NCBI GenBank assembly: GCA_964425315.1
Contig: CAYRNB010000002.1
Location: forward strand, 28,096 to 92,095
Reading direction: 5' to 3'
DNA length: 64,000 nt
Origin: Rhodoblastus sp964425315
GTDB lineage: Bacteria; Pseudomonadota; Alphaproteobacteria; Rhizobiales; Beijerinckiaceae
Each line of letters opens with the position of its first letter. The first letter of the stretch is position 1. The notes under the pieces were generated by a model, which saw only the letters and a program-made list of their open reading frames with translations, searched no databases and was not told the DNA's origin. Shown piece by piece: positions 9,086-18,348 of the stretch. The position numbers and the translations under genes were made by a program.

Positions 9086-10170
9086 GACGACCGATCCTTA
9101 TCGCCATCCACACGCGGCGATGACGCCTCAATCGTCCGGCGCGTCTGGGTTTCATAGGCTCCAACGATCCGGCGCACGAGGTCATGGCGAACCACGTCTT
9201 CTTCCCCTAAAGTGACGTGGCCGACGCCTTCCAATCCTGTCAGCAAAGCTATGGCCTCGTTCAAGCCCGGCCTTTGCCCCAGAGGAAGATCGGTTTGGGA
9301 CGGGTCGCCTGTAACAACCATACGCGATCCTTCGCCCAACCGGGTAAGGAACATTTTCATCTGCATCGAGGTGGCGTTTTGCGCTTCATCCAGCAAGATG
9401 CAAGCATTGGACAAAGTCCGTCCTCGCATGAAAGCCAAAGGCGCGACCTCGATCATGCCGGTCTGCATCCCGCGCTCGAGCATCCGAGGATCCATGAAAT
9501 CCTGTAAGGCGTCGTAAATCGGGCGCAGGTAGGGATCGACCTTTTCGCGCATGTCGCCGGGAAGAAATCCGAGCCTTTCGCCGGCTTCGACTGCCGGCCG
9601 CGACAGGATCAACCGCTCGACCGCGCCCTGTTCCAGCAGTGAGACCGCATGTCCGACGGCCAGCCACGTCTTGCCTGTGCCGGCGGGGCCGGCGGCGAAA
9701 ACCAGCTCGTAACGCTTCAACTCGCGGATATAGAGATCTTGCGCTGCGGTGCGGGCTCGTACGACGCCCTTCTTGCGTGTCGAAATCTGCTCAAAATTCG
9801 ACCTCGGCGAATAGGCCTCTCTGGGGAACAGATTGCCCTGGAAGGCGCATTCCTGGATCGCGCCGTCAACGTCGCCCAAAGTGGCGGGCTCCCCCGCCCT
9901 TGCTCGCCCGCACAAAATTTGCAGCACCCGCCGCGCATGGCCGGTTGCCTCGGGCGCCCCTTTGATGACGACATGATTGCCATTCGCGTTCAACACGACA
10001 TTGAGACGCCGCTCGATCCGCGCAAGATTCTGGTCGTAATGACCGAAAACCAAAGAGGCCGTGCGATTGTCGTCCAAAGCCAACGTCAAGTCCGTGGTTG
10101 ATGCTTCCGGATTTTGGTCGGCCTTGCCTGGGTCGGAGTTCGGCGCTCCATCCGTGAGAGCCATGCTCAA
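9082..10170 (-). CDS. phoH: PhoH-like ATPase (YbeZ)
   Basis: A 362-aa PhoH-family P-loop ATPase that works with YbeY in RNA metabolism. Walker A is AAGPAGTGKTWLAVGHAV near residue 163 and Walker B is ACILLDEAQNATSMQM, followed by VVTGDPSQTDLP. An N-terminal KH-like part (residues 30-90) fits the family. A TTG at 10170 overlaps the miaB stop and has GGGAG five bases upstream; an ATG two codons later is also possible. It overlaps both neighbours, so miaB-phoH-ybeY-corC form a tight operon. Confidence 0.95.
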   Translation of the reverse strand: MSMALTDGAPNSDPGKADQNPEASTTDLTLALDDNRTASLVFGHYDQNLARIERRLNVVLNANGNHVVIKGAPEATGHARRVLQILCGRARAGEPATLGDVDGAIQECAFQGNLFPREAYSPRSNFEQISTRKKGVVRARTAAQDLYIRELKRYELVFAAGPAGTGKTWLAVGHAVSLLEQGAVERLILSRPAVEAGERLGFLPGDMREKVDPYLRPIYDALQDFMDPRMLERGMQTGMIEVAPLAFMRGRTLSNACILLDEAQNATSMQMKMFLTRLGEGSRMVVTGDPSQTDLPLGQRPGLNEAIALLTGLEGVGHVTLGEEDVVRHDLVRRIVGAYETQTRRTIEASSPRVDGDKDRSS

Positions 10171-11615
10171 TTCGTCTCCCGCATCGGCGCGTCTAGCGAA
10201 AACTCATCCGTAAGGCGGCCAAAAAGCGAATTGGAGCCGCATTCGACGATTTTCACCGGAGCGACGCGTCCCATCAGCTCTTCCGGCGCCTCGACCTGCA
10301 CGGCCTGAAGATACGGAGATTTGCCGGCGACTTGACCGGCGCGCCGGCCGGCTTTTTCGAACAGCACGTCAACCTCGCGTCCGACCATGGCGGCGTTGAA
10401 GGCTCGACGCTGCGCCTCAAGCGTCTCCTGAAGTCGCGCCAGTCTCTCAATCTTGACCTCTTCCGGCGTTTGCGCGGCAAGCTCAGCGCCTGGCGTTCCC
10501 GGTCGCGGCGAATATTTGAAATAAAAGGACGATGCGAACCCGGCCTCTTTCGCCAAAGACAAGGTGGCGGCGAAATCCGCCTCGGTCTCGCCGGGAAAGC
10601 CGACGATGAAATCGGAGGAAAGGGCGATATCGGGCCGCGCCCGGCGGATTCGTTCGACCAGGCGCAAATAGTCTGCGGCTTTGTGTCGCCTGTTCATCGC
10701 TTCGAGGATCCGATCCGATCCCGACTGCACCGGCAAATGCAGGAACGGCATCAAGACGGGCAATTCGGCATGAGCGCGGATGAGGTCATCCGTCATGTCG
10801 TTTGGGTGGCTGGTCGTGTAACGCAATCGCTCCAACCCCGGAACTTCGGCAAGACGATAAAGCAGTTGCGTCAGCGACACTTCCTCGTCCTGTTCGTTCC
10901 GACCGCGATAGGCATTGACGTTCTGCCCCAACAAAGTGATTTCGCGCACGCCGGCGCGGGCGAGGATCGCCGCTTCGTCAAGGATTTTTTCGACCGTGCG
11001 CGAGTTTTCGGCGCCGCGCGTATAGGGGACGACACAAAAGGAACAGAACTTGTCGCAGCCCTCCTGGACCGTGAGGAAGGCGCTTGCGCCACGCTCGCGG
11101 ATCTTTTCTTCGGACGGCCGAGCGAGGTGGTCGAACTTGTCTTCGATCGGAAATTCCGTGTCGATGACCGGTCCATGATCCGATACCCGCAACATTCGCG
11201 GCAAATGGTGATAGCTTTGAGGGCCAACGACGAGATCGACCGCGCGTTGCTTGCGCAGGATTTCCGCGCCTTCGGCTTGAGCCACACATCCGGCGACAGC
11301 GATTTTCGTCGCCAGTCCGGCGGCTTTCCGCGCCTTTTTCAGCAAGCGCGCCTTACCCAGTTCGGAAAAAACCTTTTCCGAAGCTTTTTCACGGATGTGG
11401 CACGTGTTGAGGACGATCAGATCGGCCTCTTCCATAACTTTCGTTTCCGCAAAGCCTTCTGGCGCCAATACGTCCGCCATCCGCGCCGCGTCATAGACAT
11501 TCATCTGGCAGCCGTAGGACTTGACGAAGAGCTTCTTCCCAGCGGTCGGCGCCGACGCTTCAACCCTGGTCCTATTCGCGGTTTCCGGCCAGCGGGAATT
11601 CGGATCGCTTTTCAA
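10167..11615 (-). CDS. miaB: tRNA-2-methylthio-N6-dimethylallyladenosine synthase MiaB
   Basis: Radical-SAM methylthiotransferase that adds a methylthio group to i6A37 in tRNA. The 482-aa protein has the N-terminal cluster cysteines (YGCQMNVYDAARM, NTCHIREKA, AGCVAQAEG), the radical-SAM motif GCDKFCSFCVVPYTRG near residue 180, and a C-terminal TRAM domain (GREVDVLFEKAGRRAGQVAG). About 30 residues precede the conserved core, which may mean an internal start. A 2.4-kb stop-free antisense frame across this gene is treated as composition noise. Confidence 0.97.
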   Translation of the reverse strand: MKSDPNSRWPETANRTRVEASAPTAGKKLFVKSYGCQMNVYDAARMADVLAPEGFAETKVMEEADLIVLNTCHIREKASEKVFSELGKARLLKKARKAAGLATKIAVAGCVAQAEGAEILRKQRAVDLVVGPQSYHHLPRMLRVSDHGPVIDTEFPIEDKFDHLARPSEEKIRERGASAFLTVQEGCDKFCSFCVVPYTRGAENSRTVEKILDEAAILARAGVREITLLGQNVNAYRGRNEQDEEVSLTQLLYRLAEVPGLERLRYTTSHPNDMTDDLIRAHAELPVLMPFLHLPVQSGSDRILEAMNRRHKAADYLRLVERIRRARPDIALSSDFIVGFPGETEADFAATLSLAKEAGFASSFYFKYSPRPGTPGAELAAQTPEEVKIERLARLQETLEAQRRAFNAAMVGREVDVLFEKAGRRAGQVAGKSPYLQAVQVEAPEELMGRVAPVKIVECGSNSLFGRLTDEFSLDAPMRETN

Positions 11616-11711
11616 AATCTAGAGGGGCCTCCGCGAAGTTGCCATCGCCTTATAGATAGTCGATTTTGCAGCATCCGACAGGCGAAGCCAACAAATTTTA
11701 CTTTTTGGCGG

Positions 11712-12497
11712 TCAAGGCGGGTCAAGCGTAGCGGCAAGTTCGCGCACCCGCCGTTCAGTTTCGAGGGCAATGGCCTTGCGATCGCTTTCGGCCGTAAAAG
11801 TGAGCGGCGCGCCAAAGCGAATGCGACATTCGACTGGCGCGCTTTTCAGCAAGATCCAAATATGCGGCGCAAGATCGGCGTCGCCAAACCAGGCGAGACG
11901 ACGGCGGCCTTCCGTGTCGAGCGCCCTCCCCTGCGCATGCGTATAAGCAATCGCCGCGGGCTGAACCGTAACCGCCCGCGCCTGAGGATAAAGACGCAAC
12001 AAATCGCGCGCCGCGGCGAAATGCGAGGGTTTGAAGGACAGGACGCCTTGCCCGTCGCTCGACGTCCCCTCTCCGAACAGGAGAACGTCTTCGCCCTGCA
12101 TCATTTTTGTCGCCATGGCGGCATTCACTCTCGGCACATCGGCGCGGCTGCCACGGCGAACGAAAATCGTGTCCTGGACGCGCGCGAAAGCGCCGAGAAG
12201 CGGCCAGCCGGCGACCTCGCTTTTGGCGACAAAGCAAGGCGTCTCTATGCTGGCCAAGGCGAGGATGTCGCTCCAGGAAACATGATTCGACACAATCATG
12301 CGCGGCTTGGACCCGGTTTGACCGCCCTCGAACCGGACGCGCAGCCCCAACAAGGCGCATATCGTTCGGGCGAAAAAAGGCGGAATGAACTGCGCCATAG
12401 GCCAGCTGCGCCGACGCGCCAATCGCTGCAGCGGGACGCCCAGCAGGTAAAATCCCAGCAAAGCGAGAATAAGGAAAAACGCGCGAAAATAGGCCAT
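11712..12497 (-). CDS. Lysophospholipid (1-acyl-glycerol-3-phosphate) acyltransferase, PlsC-like
   Basis: A 261-aa membrane-associated acyltransferase of the PlsC/LPLAT family, likely acylating lysophosphatidate or a related lysolipid. It has an N-terminal hydrophobic helix (FFLILALLGFYLLGV), the catalytic HX4D motif in SNHVSWSDILAL near residue 92, and the FGEGTSSDGQGVLSF acyl-acceptor motif. Substrate cannot be told from sequence. It sits between rimI and miaB; in many Hyphomicrobiales a fur/mur gene stands between it and rimI, but here only 66 noncoding bases remain. Confidence 0.9.
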   Translation of the reverse strand: MAYFRAFFLILALLGFYLLGVPLQRLARRRSWPMAQFIPPFFARTICALLGLRVRFEGGQTGSKPRMIVSNHVSWSDILALASIETPCFVAKSEVAGWPLLGAFARVQDTIFVRRGSRADVPRVNAAMATKMMQGEDVLLFGEGTSSDGQGVLSFKPSHFAAARDLLRLYPQARAVTVQPAAIAYTHAQGRALDTEGRRRLAWFGDADLAPHIWILLKSAPVECRIRFGAPLTFTAESDRKAIALETERRVRELAATLDPP

Positions 12498-12563
12498 GCG
12501 CGCCCGTTAGGGGCAGGACGTGACGGATTTATGTCAACTTGCATGGCCAGCAACGCCGAGGCC

Positions 12564-13049
12564 TTACGTCAGGACACGAACCATGATCAAGGCGTTGGCG
12601 CGCGTCCCGTCCGGCATTTGGTAATAACCCTTGCGCGTTCCCTTTTCGATAAAACCCTGACGACGATAAAGCGCCAAGGCCGCTCCATTTTGCTCGTCGA
12701 CTTCGAGAAAGAGCTTCTGAACGCCCATGCTCGCAAGGCGCGACAAATGTGTTGAAAGCAACCTTTGGCCGAAGCCGCCCCGCCTTTGGCGGAGATCGAC
12801 GACAATTGTCAGAATCTCCGCCTCGTCGAGAGCACGTCGCGAAAGAACGAAGCCGACTAGCCCCGACGCCGTTTCGATGGCTTCGCCGGCGCAGGCTGGA
12901 TCAATCAGCAGGGCTTCGAATTCCGGACCAGACCAGGAATGCGCGAAGCTCGCTCGGTGCAGGCCAGCACAAGCCGCGGCATCTGACGGATGCAGCGCCC
13001 GGAGCGTTGCTGATTCGGGGCGCCGACGCCAAAAAAACAAAGACTTCAT
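12564..13049 (-). CDS. rimI: Ribosomal-protein-alanine N-acetyltransferase RimI
   Basis: GNAT-fold acetyltransferase, by family the enzyme acetylating the N-terminal Ala of ribosomal protein S18. The 161-aa protein has the GNAT core LTIVVDLRQRRGGFGQRLLSTHLSR (acetyl-CoA loop RQRRGGFG), then LFLEVDEQNGAALALYRRQGF and the C-terminal GYYQMPDG. It starts inside the last codons of tsaB (4-base overlap), the conserved tsaB-rimI pairing. Confidence 0.93.
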   Translation of the reverse strand: MKSLFFWRRRPESATLRALHPSDAAACAGLHRASFAHSWSGPEFEALLIDPACAGEAIETASGLVGFVLSRRALDEAEILTIVVDLRQRRGGFGQRLLSTHLSRLASMGVQKLFLEVDEQNGAALALYRRQGFIEKGTRKGYYQMPDGTRANALIMVRVLT

Positions 13050-13735
13050 GCGGATGCTAACGGCAAAGCCTGGTTCGCCATTGGCTTGACGTCAGGCGCC
13101 TTAAGATAAAGCGGCTGCGCCGGCGCATTGGTCGGATCTGCCACAAATCCGAGGCGCGCCACCGCAACAATGTCCGGCGCCGGCATTGCGCTCAAGACCG
13201 CGATCTCGATTCCGATGGCCGCCGCCGCGTCCCGGAGCAGCGGAGCGCCCGCGCCGACCGCTCTAATCCGACCGCGGCCCAACAGCCGGCACGCGTCCTG
13301 CAAAGAAAGAAGACGTGGTGAGGTCAGCACACGCCCGCCTGGCCCGAAAGCCGCAAAATAAACATGGCCATGCCGCGCTTCGAGCACGGCGGCAAGGACG
13401 CCTTCCGCCCCACCATCAAGCAGAGGCGCAGCAAATGCGGAGAGAGTGGAGACGCCAACCGCCGGGATTCCACGCGCAAGCGCGAGTCCCCGGGCCGCCG
13501 CGACGCCAATGCGTATCCCTGTGAACGAACCAGGTCCAACGGTCACTGCGATCCGATCGAGCGAGGCGAAGCCGTCTCCCGCACGCTCCATGACTTCAGC
13601 AAGCAGCGGCATCAGCGCCTCAGCGTGACCCCGGTCCATGGCGCGGGATTCACAAACGATCGGCCGCTCCGCCCCCTCATCCAGAATGCAGGCGGAAACA
13701 GCGGGCAAAGCGGTATCGAGGGCAAGAATCCGCAT
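13046..13735 (-). CDS. tsaB: tRNA threonylcarbamoyladenosine biosynthesis protein TsaB
   Basis: Partner of TsaD/TsaE in making t6A37 on ANN-decoding tRNAs. The 229-aa protein has the ASKHA-type start MRILALDTALPAVSACIL, and the conserved VTVGPGSFTGIRIGVAAARG segment near residue 65. Length is normal. It leads rimI by a 4-base overlap and lies 43 bases downstream of nfuA. Confidence 0.95.
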   Translation of the reverse strand: MRILALDTALPAVSACILDEGAERPIVCESRAMDRGHAEALMPLLAEVMERAGDGFASLDRIAVTVGPGSFTGIRIGVAAARGLALARGIPAVGVSTLSAFAAPLLDGGAEGVLAAVLEARHGHVYFAAFGPGGRVLTSPRLLSLQDACRLLGRGRIRAVGAGAPLLRDAAAAIGIEIAVLSAMPAPDIVAVARLGFVADPTNAPAQPLYLKAPDVKPMANQALPLASA

Positions 13736-13778
13736 ATAACTCAGGGTCCGGGGCCCTTGACGCGTAAGCCCGGCGTCG

Positions 13779-14339
13779 TCACGCTTCCTGCACCTCTTTG
13801 ACCTCTGGCAGGAAATGGCACAAGAGATTTTGGATTCCCCGCTTGAGCGTCGCAGTAGACGACGGGCATCCAGAACAAGCGCCTTTCATCTTCAAATAAA
13901 CAATACCTTCCTTGAAGCCGCGGAAGACAATGTCGCCGCCATCGCCGGCGACGGCGGGACGCACGCGCGTATCCAGCAAATCCTTGATCGCCGCTACGAC
14001 TTCCGCATCTTCAGGCGCGAAAAACTCGTCTCGCTGCGCGTCGGCGGACGACGCTCCCGGCGAAAGGACCGGCCCTCCGGACATGAAGTGCTCCATGATC
14101 ACGCCGAGAACCGCCGGTTTGAGATGCTGCCATTCGCCGGCCGATTTGGTTACGGAAATGAAATCCGGCCCCAAGAAGACGCCGCTGACGCCGTCTATGC
14201 AGAAAAGCGCGCTGGCCAACGGCGAATCCTGCGCCTCTTCAGCGTTCCGCATGTCGCGCGAGCCATTTTCGAGAACGGGACCCCCGGGCAGGAATTTCAG
14301 GGTCGCCGGATTAGGCGTGGCTTCAGTCTGAATAAACAT
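13779..14339 (-). CDS. NifU-family Fe-S cluster scaffold/carrier (NfuA-like)
   Basis: A 186-aa protein with an N-terminal Nfu_N/scaffold domain (MFIQTEATPNPATLKFLPG) and a C-terminal NifU-like domain whose CxxC is in GACSGCPSSTATLKRGI; it carries and delivers Fe-S clusters. I chose the ATG at 14337-14339 because it gives the conserved N-terminus and has GGAGG five bases upstream; a longer reading to 14402 adds 21 unconserved residues. Fe-S clients such as MiaB are encoded nearby. Confidence 0.94.
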   Translation of the reverse strand: MFIQTEATPNPATLKFLPGGPVLENGSRDMRNAEEAQDSPLASALFCIDGVSGVFLGPDFISVTKSAGEWQHLKPAVLGVIMEHFMSGGPVLSPGASSADAQRDEFFAPEDAEVVAAIKDLLDTRVRPAVAGDGGDIVFRGFKEGIVYLKMKGACSGCPSSTATLKRGIQNLLCHFLPEVKEVQEA

Positions 14340-14442
14340 TTGCGCCTCCGAATTCATCCGGTTCAAGGCCGGAGATGGGATTATGCTGAGATAGGTCTTC
14401 AACAGCCTTGTGGAAGAGGAAAGGCCGGGAAAAACCTCATTT

Positions 14443-15477
14443 TCAATGAATCAGCCCCAGAATATCCTTGACCTGATCCATAACCGGTCTGGCGATCTTG
14501 CGGGCCCGTTGCGCGCCATCGCGGAGAACAGAATCGATGTAGCCCGGATCGTCTTCGAGCCGCCGCATTTCCTCGCCAATCGGCCCCAACTTGGCGACCG
14601 CGAGATCAACCAAGGCGCTCTTAAAAGCGGAAAATTGCGCGCCGCCGAATTGCCGCAGCACGTTTTCGAGCGAAGAATCGCTCAGCGCAGCGTAAATTCC
14701 AAGGAGATTTTCCGCCTCGGGCCGTCCGGCAAGACCTTCTACGGCGCTAGGGAGCGGTTCCGGGTCGGTTTTGGCTTTGCGAACTTTTTGCGCGATGACG
14801 TCTGCGTCATCGGAGAGGTTAATGCGCGAATAATCAGAAAGATCCGACTTCGACATCTTCTTGGAGCCATCGCGCAAGCTCATTACGCGCGCCGCAGGTC
14901 CCTGGATAAGAGGCTCCGGCAGCGGAAAGTAAGGGCCCTGACAGCCGTTCGCCAAGATGGAAGCGGCGAAATCGTTGTTGAATTTCTGAGCAATGTCGCG
15001 CGCCAGTTCGATATGCTGTTTTTGGTCTTCTCCAACGGGCACATGAGTGGCTCGGTAGAGCAAGATGTCCGCAGCCATCAAAGTGGGATAAGCAAAGAGG
15101 CCGATCGATGCATTTTCTCGATCCTTGCCGGCCTTCTCCTTAAATTGAGTCATGCGATTGAGCCAACCGATGCGGGCGATGCAATTGAACACCCAAGCGA
15201 GTTCGGCATGTTCCGCAACCTGGCTTTGATTGAATATGATGTTTCTGACCGGATCGATCCCCGACGCGATATAAGCGGCGGCGATTTTTCGGATCGCCTG
15301 CCTTAATTCGCCCGGATCCTGCGGGACTGTAATCGCATGGAGATCGACAACGCAGAAAAGACACTCATGCGTCCTCTGCAAAGCGACGAATTTCACAATC
15401 GCGCCCAGATAATTGCCAAGATGCAAATTGCCGGTGGGCTGAATTCCGGAGAAGACCCGTTCGGGAAAAGCTGTCAT
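14443..15477 (-). CDS. trpS: Tryptophanyl-tRNA synthetase
   Basis: Class I aminoacyl-tRNA synthetase charging tRNA-Trp. The 344-aa protein has the HIGH-type motif FSGIQPTGNLHLGNYLGAI at residues 8-26 and the KMSKS motif in DGSKKMSKSDLSDYS. The ATG at 15475-15477 (MTAFPERVF) matches family starts; a longer frame to 15606 adds 43 basic, unconserved residues. No clear Shine-Dalgarno is visible before it. Confidence 0.96.
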   Translation of the reverse strand: MTAFPERVFSGIQPTGNLHLGNYLGAIVKFVALQRTHECLFCVVDLHAITVPQDPGELRQAIRKIAAAYIASGIDPVRNIIFNQSQVAEHAELAWVFNCIARIGWLNRMTQFKEKAGKDRENASIGLFAYPTLMAADILLYRATHVPVGEDQKQHIELARDIAQKFNNDFAASILANGCQGPYFPLPEPLIQGPAARVMSLRDGSKKMSKSDLSDYSRINLSDDADVIAQKVRKAKTDPEPLPSAVEGLAGRPEAENLLGIYAALSDSSLENVLRQFGGAQFSAFKSALVDLAVAKLGPIGEEMRRLEDDPGYIDSVLRDGAQRARKIARPVMDQVKDILGLIH

Positions 15478-15685
15478 CGCGGTACGGTTGGAAGGTGAAT
15501 TCCGCCGTCTTATGGCTGCAGCGCGACCCTCTGGCAAGGGCCGCTCCCGCCATAGCGGCCGATTCTCGCCTTTTCGACGGACCAAGCGGCCGACCCGCGA
15601 AGGCAAAACGATGATGGCGGTGATGAATGGTTCTCGGCGGGCTTATCGTGAACGGACTCTGTGATCTTGCCGCTCCGAGCGACGC

Positions 15686-16987
15686 TCATAAGATGTAGCG
15701 GCTCAGATCGATGTTGCGCGCAAGATCGCCGACGCGGCTTTCGACATATTCGCCATCGATCGTCACCTCATGGCCGGAATTGTCTCCTGCGGCAAAGCTT
15801 ACGTCATCGAGCACGCGCTCCATAACCGTTTGTAAGCGCCTTGCGCCAATATTTTCGACACTCGCGTTAACATGCGCCGCCACGCGAGCCAGCGCATCGA
15901 CCGCATCTTCGGTAAAGGACAAATTGACGCCCTCCGTGCCGAGCAAGGCGCAATATTGCTTGACGAGACTGGCCTCCGGCTGCGTCAAAATGCGCTTGAA
16001 ATCTTCTTCGTCGAGGGACGACAGCTCCACGCGGATAGGCAGGCGACCTTGTAATTCCGGCAGGAGATCGGAAGGTTTGGCCACATGGAAGGCGCCGGAA
16101 GCGATAAAAAGAATGTGGTCGGTCTTTATCGCCCCGTGTTTCGTCGCGACGGTCGTGCCTTCGATCAAAGGCAAGAGATCGCGCTGCACGCCTTCGCGCG
16201 ACACGTCGGCGCCGCGTCCGTCGCGCGCACATATTTTGTCGATTTCGTCGAGGAAAACGATGCCATTGTTTTCCACTTCCCGGATCGCCACACGAACGAT
16301 TTGTTCCTGATCGAGCAATTTTTCGCTTTCTTCAGCCTGCAATGGCGCATAGGCGTCCCTCACCGCCAATCTCTGGAGCTTTGGCCGACTCGATTTTCCG
16401 AAAATGTCGCCAAGGGAAATCGCCCCGATTGACGCGCCAGGCATGTTGGGCAGTTCGAACATCGGCATGGCGGGATTGGCGGACGAACTGATTTCTATGT
16501 CGATTTCCTTGTCCTCCAATTCGCCGGCGCGCAATTTCTTCCGAAAAGAATCTCGGGTGGCCGGACTGGCGTTGGTTCCGACCAAAGCCGTGACGATTCT
16601 CTCTTCCGCGGCCAGTTGCGCCCGCGCCGTCACGTCCTTGCGTTTGCCCTCCTTCACCAAGGAAATGCCGATTTCAACCAAATCGCGCACGATCTGCTCG
16701 ACATCGCGGCCGACATAACCAACTTCGGTAAATTTGGTCGCCTCGACCTTGAGAAAGGGCGCATTGGCGAGACGCGCCAGGCGGCGGGCGATTTCGGTCT
16801 TTCCGCAGCCCGTAGGGCCGATCATCAGAATGTTTTTCGGCAAGACCTCCTCGCGCATCGATCCTTCGAGTCGCAGACGCCGCCACCGATTGCGGAGCGC
16901 GATCGCCACCGCCCGCTTCGCCTCCTTTTGGCCGACAATGAAACGATCAAGCTCTGAAACAATTTCGCGTGGAGAAAGGTCGGTCAT
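15686..16987 (-). CDS. hslU: HslU ATPase of the HslUV (ClpYQ) protease
   Basis: AAA+ unfoldase feeding substrates to HslV. The 433-aa protein has SPREIVSELDRFIVGQKEAKRAV at the N-terminus, Walker A IGPTGCGKTEIARRLA near residue 57, Walker B GIVFLDEIDKICAR and the C-terminal tail DLSRYIL that docks into HslV. The ATG at 16985-16987 gives the family N-terminus; an extension to 17044 overlaps hslV and is unlikely. It follows hslV by 31 bases. Confidence 0.97.
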   Translation of the reverse strand: MTDLSPREIVSELDRFIVGQKEAKRAVAIALRNRWRRLRLEGSMREEVLPKNILMIGPTGCGKTEIARRLARLANAPFLKVEATKFTEVGYVGRDVEQIVRDLVEIGISLVKEGKRKDVTARAQLAAEERIVTALVGTNASPATRDSFRKKLRAGELEDKEIDIEISSSANPAMPMFELPNMPGASIGAISLGDIFGKSSRPKLQRLAVRDAYAPLQAEESEKLLDQEQIVRVAIREVENNGIVFLDEIDKICARDGRGADVSREGVQRDLLPLIEGTTVATKHGAIKTDHILFIASGAFHVAKPSDLLPELQGRLPIRVELSSLDEEDFKRILTQPEASLVKQYCALLGTEGVNLSFTEDAVDALARVAAHVNASVENIGARRLQTVMERVLDDVSFAAGDNSGHEVTIDGEYVESRVGDLARNIDLSRYIL

Positions 16988-17018
16988 GCACTCGCGCCTG
17001 GAGCTGGATTTCTGTTGA

Positions 17019-17588
17019 TCAAAGCGATTCGACGCTTTCGACAATAATATTGGTATTGGTGTAGACGCAGATTTCTGCGGCTATCTGAAGGGCGCGCCGG
17101 GCGATTGCTTCCGCTTCCAGCGAAGAATCCAGCAAAGCGCGCCCGGCGGCCAGAGCATAATTCCCGCCGGAACCGATCCCCATGACGGCTCCATCAGCAC
17201 TCTGTTCTGGCTCTAACACGTCCCCGTTTCCGGTAAGGACCAGGGCCGCGTTCTTGTCCGCCACCAGCATCATCGCCTCCAGCCGGCGCAAATAACGATC
17301 TGTTCGCCAGTCTTTGGCGAGTTCCACGCAAGCGCGCAAGAGCGAGCCCGGATATTGCTCGAGCTTGGCTTCGAGTCGTTCGCATAGGGTGAATGCGTCG
17401 GCGGTGGCGCCGGCGAAACCAACTATGACCTGGCCTTTGCCCAGGCGTCGCACCTTGCGCGCATTGCCCTTGATGATCGTCTGACCGAGGCTCACCTGGC
17501 CATCCCCCGCAATCACGGTCTTGCCGCCCTTGCGAACCAGAACAATGGTCGTCGCGTGCATGGAAGAATGATTCTGTTGATCGGTCAT
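17019..17588 (-). CDS. hslV: HslV peptidase of the HslUV protease
   Basis: Proteasome-like threonine peptidase. The protein (189 aa) contains HATTIVLVRKGGKTVIAGDGQVSLGQT; the second-position Thr of TTI would be the mature N-terminal nucleophile after removal of a short propeptide. GSGGNYALAAGRAL is the conserved mid-protein segment. The ATG at 17586-17588 has GGAAAG upstream; the longer reading to 17636 lacks support. It is divergent from hisB, the arrangement found in many Hyphomicrobiales. Confidence 0.96.
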   Translation of the reverse strand: MTDQQNHSSMHATTIVLVRKGGKTVIAGDGQVSLGQTIIKGNARKVRRLGKGQVIVGFAGATADAFTLCERLEAKLEQYPGSLLRACVELAKDWRTDRYLRRLEAMMLVADKNAALVLTGNGDVLEPEQSADGAVMGIGSGGNYALAAGRALLDSSLEAEAIARRALQIAAEICVYTNTNIIVESVESL

Positions 17589-17739
17589 GCGCAGCTTTCC
17601 GGCGGGGAACGAATCGTTCAGTCTTTGCCAGCGCATCTATTGCGCCGCCGTCGCCGATACAAGGCGGGCGCATCGAACAGTGGCGAATGGACGTGACTTT
17701 TGCTACAAGCCACCCAGCCGCAGGGCAAGGGAAAGAAAG

Positions 17740-18330
17740 ATGACGCGCCAGGCTGAAATCAAGCGCAAGACAAAAGAAACCGACATTTCCGTGAAATTGA
17801 CAATCGACGGATCGGGGCTCGGCAAGATTGCGACCGGAATCGGTTTTTTTGACCATATGCTCGATCAGCTTGCTCGCCATTCCCTGATGGACATCGAAGT
17901 TGCGGCTAAAGGCGACCTCCATATCGACCAGCATCACACCGTCGAAGACGTCGGCATTGTTCTCGGCCAGGCTCTGCGCAAAGCCCTCGGCGATTCCCGC
18001 GGAATCATGCGCTATGCAGACGTCTGCCTGCCGATGGATGAAACCATGACACGTGTTGCCGTCGATGTTTCAGGGCGACCGTTTCTGGTTTTCCGCACCC
18101 ATTTCCCGCAAGCCAGAATTGGCGAGTTCGATACCGAACTGGTGCGCGAGTTCTTTCAGGCTTTCGCGCAGAACGCCGCCATGGCCCTTCATATCGAGAC
18201 GCTGTACGGATTAAATAGTCACCACATTGCGGAAACCTGCTTTAAGGGCGTGGCGCGCGCCCTGAGATCCGCTCTCACCGTCGATCCGCGCCAGGGCGAC
18301 CGCGTTCCTTCCACCAAAGGAACGCTTTAA
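17740..18330 (+). CDS. hisB: Imidazoleglycerol-phosphate dehydratase HisB
   Basis: Sixth step of histidine synthesis (IGP to imidazole-acetol phosphate). The 196-aa monofunctional protein has both metal-binding repeats: FFDHMLDQLARHS with DQHHTVEDVGIVLGQALRKA, and AMALHIETLYGLNSHHIAET. The ATG at 17740 has AAGGGAAAG upstream; the open frame before it is noise. First gene of hisB-DUF2628-hisH-hisA-hisF-hisE-coaA. Confidence 0.97.
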   Translation: MTRQAEIKRKTKETDISVKLTIDGSGLGKIATGIGFFDHMLDQLARHSLMDIEVAAKGDLHIDQHHTVEDVGIVLGQALRKALGDSRGIMRYADVCLPMDETMTRVAVDVSGRPFLVFRTHFPQARIGEFDTELVREFFQAFAQNAAMALHIETLYGLNSHHIAETCFKGVARALRSALTVDPRQGDRVPSTKGTL

Positions 18331-18348
18331 ACTCGGCCAGGAATCGTT

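Noticed and set aside
10332..12755. A 807-codon plus-strand open frame antisense to miaB, the plsC-like gene and rimI
   Set aside because: It lies opposite well-conserved genes and has no recognisable domain; long antisense frames are expected in GC-rich coding DNA with strong codon bias.
14410..15306. A 298-codon plus-strand frame opposite trpS
   Set aside because: Antisense to the whole tryptophanyl-tRNA synthetase gene, no recognisable motif.
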